From: Rhipicephalus microplus
Taxonomy: Eukaryota; Arthropoda; Arachnida; Ixodida; Ixodidae
NCBI RefSeq assembly: GCF_043290135.1
Contig: NW_027464588.1
Location: 7,167,501 to 7,231,500 of the forward strand
Reading direction: 5' to 3'
DNA length: 64,000 nucleotides
The translations under genes were made by a program, and so were the position numbers. Below the pieces are notes generated by a model, which ran no database searches, was not told the origin of the DNA, and saw only the letters and a program-made list of their open reading frames with translations. This document shows positions 58,300 to 64,000 of the stretch, piece after piece. Each line of letters opens with the position of its first letter. Positions within the stretch are counted from its first letter, which is position 1.

Positions 58300-58470
58300 T
58301 ATCGGGAACAACTGGAGGAACGCTTCACTTTGGTATGCACTGGATCCCTGAAATACACCTTGAATTGTGTTTTGAAGAAGTGGTTAACAATTTAAAGTAC
58401 TGGGAACTCTTCTATGGGAAAGCGGAAAGCCGTCCTGTGGAAGCCCATGTTTCTTTACACTGCTGAAGCG
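58300..58470 (-). repeat. Unit of the 102/175-base tandem family, inverted
   Basis: Read on the minus strand, this contains cacaggacggctttccgctt, cccatagaagag and tactttaaattgttaaccac, the same motif order as in the array at 27888-28640. It is about one unit, isolated from the array. Confidence 0.6.
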
Positions 58471-58479
58471 AATACCAAG

Positions 58480-59336
58480 AGCAACGTAGGAAAAAACTTG
58501 CCGTTGAAATATGCTCCGCGAGGCACCACATTTGTTCCGGCTCAATGGATCGATTTTCTTTATATATTGATACCTAATAGGTCTTTCTATTAATGAAACA
58601 TATGGTCCACTATGAAATGCATGCGTCAAGTATAACTTCTAACTGTAATTCAAACAGTCGATTACGTGCCAGTTCTATTTTTTAAAACACGTTTGATGAA
58701 AAATGGTAAAACTGAAGGCACGGGGTAAAAATATTCAAGCATATATACTTGTAGACCCGAAGTACGTAGAAAAGAAACAATTATTTGTCTCCTTCCACGT
58801 GCCATTGATTGTTATGGCTTGTAATGATACCGTCACAATTGATTCATTTACCGAGAAGCTCTAAGAAAAAGAGGTGATGGTGATGGTGATGTCGTTTACA
58901 TTGAAGCATAGCAACTCGCAGGGATTAGCCAGAAATGGGGCAAACTAACCCTTTTCATTAAATTCCGCAGTCAATAAGAATCAGCTGTTTTTCTTCGTTA
59001 CTAGAACTGCTCTTTATTTAATAACGTTGATTACATATATTTCACCTTCAGAGCGGAGAGGTGAATAGGAAGTCACGATATGGGTTGGTTGCAGAATGTT
59101 TTGACTTAGATAATGCAAGGCACTTAACGTATCCAAGTTTAATGCCTACTCGAATAAATACTCATAAAGTAATAATAAAATTGTGTTAAAATATAGCACA
59201 CATTTTCCAAATTGCTTAGTTCAGGTGAATAAAGCTATCTAGTCTGCTCAAAATTTTAGAAGTCAGTTGATATAAGAGCTTTTATTTGATAAACTAGCCG
59301 TGCTTTTGGGACGGAGAGCCCCAATCATTATCACTA
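58480..59336. other. Intergenic stretch, nothing recognised
   Basis: AT-rich with a short gatggtgatggtgatg run at about 58876. Nothing else was recognised. Confidence 0.4.
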
Positions 59337-59337
59337 T

Positions 59338-59369
<32 letters not shown>
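59337..59369 (+). repeat. (TAG)n microsatellite
   Basis: About 11 perfect TAG units. Confidence 0.97.
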
Positions 59370-59436
59370 TATTTTAGTTCTTGGAATACAACAAAAAGTA
59401 ACCCAGGAAAAAGGCAATAAATAGGCACGAGAAAAA

Positions 59437-59643
59437 GCCCGCTATGGTGGTCCAGTAGCTATAGTACTCGGCTGCTGACCCGCAGCCGGGATTCAGATTT
59501 TGGTGCATGTATTCAGATTTTGGTGCAGATTTTGGTGCATGTAAAAAACCCTAGGTGTTCGTAATTTCTGGAGCATTCCACTACGGCGTCTCTCAAAATC
59601 ATATTGTGGTTTCGGGACGTTAAACTTCGCATATCAATCATCA
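59437..59643 (+). mobile_element. Rearranged Ruka-type SINE
   Basis: The head (gcccgctatggtggtccagt, ggctgctgacccgcag) and tail (cgggacgttaaact, atatcaatcatc) are present. The segment between the head and cagattttggtgca is deleted. The piece attcagattttggtgcatgt is then repeated in full and in part, giving three copies of agattttggtgca. It looks like slippage or microhomology repair in an old copy. Confidence 0.88.
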
Positions 59644-60154
59644 ACGCCTGAGAAAAGCCTCTGCACCCGAAGCTCGCTACCGATAATGAAAAAGTTTTCA
59701 CGTATCACATATCGCAAGAGCGCTAATAAAAGAATACGGCAATCAAAGTAAAAAAACAACCAACACGTGATGCATTTAACATACTGGTAAGTGCATTGAC
59801 GAAGGAAGCACAGATGAAGCGATGACTAAAATAATGTTCGAGGAAAGAATAGTTCGAATGTGGGCGTGCACTGTGAGCTCAACAAACGACGGAATTGTAA
59901 TCCACGCCCTCGTGCTTAGCAGCGTGACAGCTTGTCAGTTAAGCTTTCACAGCAGGCATGCGTTTGTATTTCACGTGCGGCAAACAACAAGCTCAACAAT
60001 TTTTTTACGGGATTATCTTGTGTGAACAACCTATGCACAGGATACATTCAACACATGGACAAAAATACACGCACGCACGTACGTACACTTTTCCATAAAC
60101 ACCAGCGTTTTGCGATAGTAACGAACGTAAAGATTGAATGTTTGTGCACATATA
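59644..60154. other. Intergenic stretch, nothing recognised
   Basis: No recognisable feature between two SINE copies. Confidence 0.4.
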
Positions 60155-60390
60155 TTAATATTTATTGTGGTTTAACGACCCAAAATAAAGTTATCATAAA
60201 GAGAGACCTCGTAGTGGAAGGCTGTGCAGATTTCGACATTTTGACGTTCTTTAACGTGCACCAAAGCATAAGAACACGAGCGTCAAGCATTTTCGCCTCT
60301 TTCGAAAATGCGGCTGTCGCGACCACGACTCCATCCCACGACATGTGGGTACGCAGCCGGGTGCCTTAGCCACCAGACCACCTCGGTAAC
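60155..60390 (-). mobile_element. Old Ruka-type SINE
   Basis: A full-length reverse copy with strong divergence (tgtggtttaacgacccaaaa, ttctttaacgtgcaccaaag, gtacgcagccgggtgcctta). All segments remain in order. Confidence 0.85.
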
Positions 60391-60469
60391 TTGCCCATAT
60401 TTTATTAGTGTCTAAACTACCAATCCTTCATGACGACGTTTGGTATCCCAAACAAACCTGGGACATTAA

Positions 60470-60765
60470 GGTGATGGAGATCGCGTCGCCTTTTACGGGC
60501 GAAGCTCCTCTTAGTCTAACCTTGTCCTGCGTCAGGCGTAACCAGCTAAATGGACAGACGGAACACAGAGAGACAGATAGTGAGATGAACAGACAGATAC
60601 ACGTACAGACAGAGAGACACACATGGACAGACAGGGACACTTAGCGACCGACAGAGACACGTGCACAGACGGACAGACAGAAAGACAGACGGATGGACGC
60701 TTCGACCCACTTATCAGCATTCACTCCGTGATTATGCTGAGATTTTTTGCAATATTTTTTATTCC
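60470..60765 (+). repeat. Minisatellite-core repeat family, short copy
   Basis: Starts with ttacgggcgaagctcctctt. The core at 60550-60700 consists of imperfect gacagacg/acagacag units. It ends atggacgcttcgacccac...cattcactccgtgattatgc, the family's right flank. The conserved left flank with ggaatgtncgctgg is missing. Confidence 0.65.
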
Positions 60766-60769
60766 TTGA

Positions 60770-63380
60770 TTTTTTTTCACCAGTAGAAATGTTGAATGTG
60801 CTCGAACGCTCCTTCTTGCACATTGGGGTTGCGCTCGTTGCGACCTTCCTGCAAAAATCAGATGGTCCACGTTGTTGCGCCAAGACGTCGGCGTGAATGT
60901 GGTTCGCATTCGGCACGATTTGTCTCCAACGAAGCAGAAACACGTTCTACGGCGATTTGTAACTCGACGTCATCGGCCACAGCCGTATTCATCTGGTCAT
61001 GCACTCTCATGCATGCGCTTTGGTGCCACCTTGTCGCCGATTACGCGGCGCATCATGCGAGGCTGGCCTGACGAATTGATCGCTGTGGATAACAGCCTGT
61101 GCCAGTTCCGCTCGCACAGCAGCGACAGACGTATCTGGAACTCGACCGCTACAAACGCCGCGAGGTAAGACCTGTCTGTTATTAAGGGGCGTTTGTAATT
61201 GTTAGTTGGCTTAGTTGTACTAATTCAATGTTTTTATTGTTTCTTCTCTCTGTTTGGGGATTTGCTATGGCGGAAACGATGAGTGGTAACTTGGACAAGT
61301 GCTATTTGCCGGAGCTTTAGTGTTGACGTTGACTGGCAAATGTGCTTGGTGGAGCCTTCGCTTTGGGCATCGCAAGAACCACGCATAACAAAAAACCAGA
61401 TGTTTTGTTTTTCGAGCCGTCGTCACTGGTAGCGTGTGTTGTGTTCGCTTGAGGTTGCGACATGGCGTGCTGAAGATAAAAAAATTACTAATTTTGCCTC
61501 ATGCTACGAACGAACAGTAATATTGTGAGTCGAGCTGTGAGGATGCACGATTCCCAGTATTACGTTTATTTCGATAGTTTTGCGTAATGTTCCATTTACG
61601 GCAATGTAGGTCAGGTGGGCATGTTAAGGAATTCAAGTTATCACTGGCGAGTACTCAGAAAAATGCGATAACGTTCACCGAAGTGGGCAAGCTGATGGCT
61701 TCACTCCATCGACGGTAAAGAAGATTGTTTGCTGAGGCAGCCTACTGTGTCGGTATTGTAGCTTTTCTAACAGTCGCGCAAGAGATAGCAAATGCCGGCT
61801 GTCTTTTTGAATTGTCGTAAGCATTTGGAACTTTAAAATAGAACATGGTCCATCTCATGCAATGGACGGGTTTGAGTTTTCGATAAGACAGACGGCTTGT
61901 AGGTGCTTGGGCCAGTATGGGTGACAGTACCGAGTTGATGAATGAGGCTTTCTTTTTCTTTAATTGGAGGGGACATACTAGGACATTATAATGCGACGTA
62001 GTTATGTTAATGTGTCCAGCGGCCGAGGAAGCGCATTTTAAGATTGTCACTTTCGGTGAATGTGCCACTTTGCGTGAGGTGTAACCTGCACGTACTATGC
62101 GAGCGAAGTGGCATGCCCACCTTCTTCCACAATTACGTCAGCGTGCCAGAAGCAGTATCATGGTGATATTTACAGTTGGAAATGAGGCCACAAGTATGCA
62201 CCTAGGTTGCGTGCTTCAGCGTATACAAACAGAGCGGATTAGTTGGTCGCCCGAAACCTGAAGCAGCGTGTCGCTTCACTTACGCATGTGTTGCCACTCA
62301 TTCCAGCGTAATTTCGGGTGCTCGCTAAGATTGCGACGTAACTAACATACTTTTGTCGCCAGAAATGCAATGAGTCAAGAAACAAGCAACCTATTTTGGA
62401 ATGATTACATGCACCATGGCACAGCATGGCCAAACAAGTGAACAGCTCAGAGTAAGACCATTTTAGCAAATTAAGCTCCTGGCAGTTAGAAAACAAAACA
62501 AAAAACTATTGACAGAGTGCAATATGTTGCGTAGCCAAACCGTTCGTTTAGCCGCGCATTCGAGCAGGGTGTGCCGACTTCGACCATCGACCAGGAAGGA
62601 CTCGGATAATCTAAGGCAAAATTTCACGTTCCCTGTCGCCTTGAAATAAAGAAGGGCTTTGATGGTGGGTGTAACAGTGACGAAAAAATAAGGGCGGTCA
62701 CGTGCCATGACCATAATGACTGAAGGTTTCGGCTTATCTCGCGTTAGTTGGTTGACGGTCATGACCTCGCATTTTCTTTTGAGCGTCAGTGGAAAGGAGG
62801 CGGAGAAATTTCGCTGCATACGTGAACAAAGTGTTACTGTGGCCCTGACAACGATGTTTTCGCTAAACAGCTGGGAAGTTGATGTCCCGAGACCCCGTCC
62901 TTCTATAATAAAATTGTAAAGGAAATTCTGCAGTGGTTTGTCTCAGCCGTTAACGAATTGATTTTGTTTGGGTCACATACTGGAGAGACGAGAAGCCTTA
63001 TGGTTAGTGGCGACTGCAGTGGGATAATTGAGAATTGCAATCGTGACGACATGAACGCTTCCGAATGCAAGATGGATGACACGATGAAATAGACAACGCA
63101 CGTTCCGCTTGTGCATATGAACTGTTTAGGGGCTACATGGCTGTATGTAGGCTAGCACGAAATGTGAGCCTTTTGTTGGAAGATTATTTTTACATTCGTG
63201 CAGTGACGAAGAGTCATAACCAGCAAGAGAATCAGTCGAGCTCAACTTGAGTCATTTAGTATTGAAGAGTGCAAATGGAAGTGTTTCGAGGAATGGCTGG
63301 GGGAGGAGAAAGATTTGTGATGTGTCGCAGACAGGCCATACGATTTCATTCCTGTCGCAGAAAGAGTTGTCGTTAACTGC
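60770..63380. other. Intergenic stretch, possible unrecognised exon near 60840-61168
   Basis: At 60840-61168 the sequence is GC-richer and rich in CpG, with an open plus-strand frame ending at cgcgag|gtaaga (donor-like at 61168/61169). I recognise no protein motif, so an exon, a promoter region or an unknown repeat are all possible. The remainder to 63380 has only short frames without domains (for example minus-strand 62819-62463). Confidence 0.25.
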
Positions 63381-63384
63381 GAAT

Positions 63385-63555
63385 GCTGCGGCGGCTTCAT
63401 TTCTGATGAAGGCGGAAATGTTGTAGGCCCGTGTGCTCAGATTTGGGTTCACGTTGAAGAACCCCAGGTGGTCTAAATTTCAGGAGCCCTCAACTACGGC
63501 GTCTCTCATAATCATATGGTGGTTTTGGGACGTTAAACACCACATATCAATCAGT
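63385..63555 (+). mobile_element. Ruka-type SINE lacking most of its head
   Basis: Begins within the head-body junction (gctgcggcggcttcatttctg) and continues through a near-consensus body and tail to catatcaatcag. The A- and B-box region is missing, consistent with 5' truncation at insertion. Confidence 0.92.
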
Positions 63556-64000
63556 TACCTGCGAATACATATAGAGTATAAGGACAATTGTTGAAGTAAT
63601 GGCTAGTTATGAAGGTCAACTATTGAGATTTGTGGCCTTAATAAGGGAAGTGGTGGAGTTTGTCCATTGACGACGATGCCACGTGCGAGAGATTCACCTA
63701 TGCAACACGCAGTAGAAATATAAGCGTTTAGTCCGCAGAGCCACCACTCTCATGAAGACTCAGTAACGTCAACAATACATAAACTTGTACGAATGGAAGG
63801 CTAGAACACCGACGGGAATGTGCACTAATGCTGGCAACAGAGGTTGCACGTAAAAGACAGAGCTTCGAGGACCTAAACGTTTCACGAAGTACCGGCGAGA
63901 CCACGCAATAAGCGTTACTTACCCAACATGCATGCATTGTGTATGTGTCGCTACCCGAAGGAAGACGGTCACAATGGAATTAAGCGAAGCACGGCGCTGC
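63556..64000. other. Window end, nothing recognised
   Basis: No gene or repeat was recognised before the window ends. Confidence 0.4.

Noticed and set aside
60840..61168. First exon of a gene running out of the window
   Set aside because: There is an open frame, CpG content and a donor-like gtaaga, but no recognisable protein sequence and no following exon could be found, so it is not called as a CDS.
61267..61320. Short frame starting MAETMSGNLDK
   Set aside because: Only 17 codons before a stop, with no donor site or homology to support it.

Overview
The window looks like nuclear DNA of a hard tick (Metastriata, probably Rhipicephalus or a close relative). This rests on many copies of a roughly 235-bp tRNA-derived SINE of the Ruka type, tick-like CR1 and I-group LINEs, long AT-rich non-coding stretches, and spliced genes with transposon-filled introns. 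Nothing bacterial is present: no operons, ribosome binding sites or rRNA.

Only one host gene is clear. Two exons on the + strand (750-1030 and 7425-7694) encode the C-terminal part of an SLC41-family (MgtE-like) magnesium transporter, followed by a poly(A) signal at 8030. The upstream exons lie outside the window. The 6.4-kb intron between the exons holds SINEs, the remains of a minus-strand Ty3/Gypsy pol gene, and a decayed EEP-type nuclease gene with basic repeats.

The rest is a transposon landscape. 8-32 kb: microsatellites; a nested pair of an unnamed ~680-bp element with a Ruka copy inside; two inverted copies of an element built on ~147-bp internal repeats (16.4-17.6 and 25.6-26.7 kb); a dispersed family with a variable minisatellite core (23.9, 25.3, 27.2, 55.1 and 60.5 kb); and a degenerate tandem array at 27.9-28.6 kb. 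32.5-37.9 kb: an apparently intact I-group LINE of 5.3 kb with two open reading frames and a perfect 12-bp target-site duplication. 41.3-45.8 kb: a nearly full-length but frameshifted CR1-like LINE on the minus strand. Its ORF1 carries a 2A ribosome-skipping motif behind a hydrophobic leader, and the LINE lies between two inverted termini flanked by TA. 46-64 kb: another copy of the 680-bp element, a truncated LINE 3' end, further SINEs and large stretches where nothing can be recognised.

The LINEs encode the reverse transcription machinery that presumably moves themselves and, in trans, the non-coding SINEs. Overlapping insertions give a relative order of events at several places. The most notable items are the 2A-bearing ORF1, the intact LINE, the nested 680-bp family and the 147-bp-period element. 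All identifications are from reading the sequence; no database search was run.
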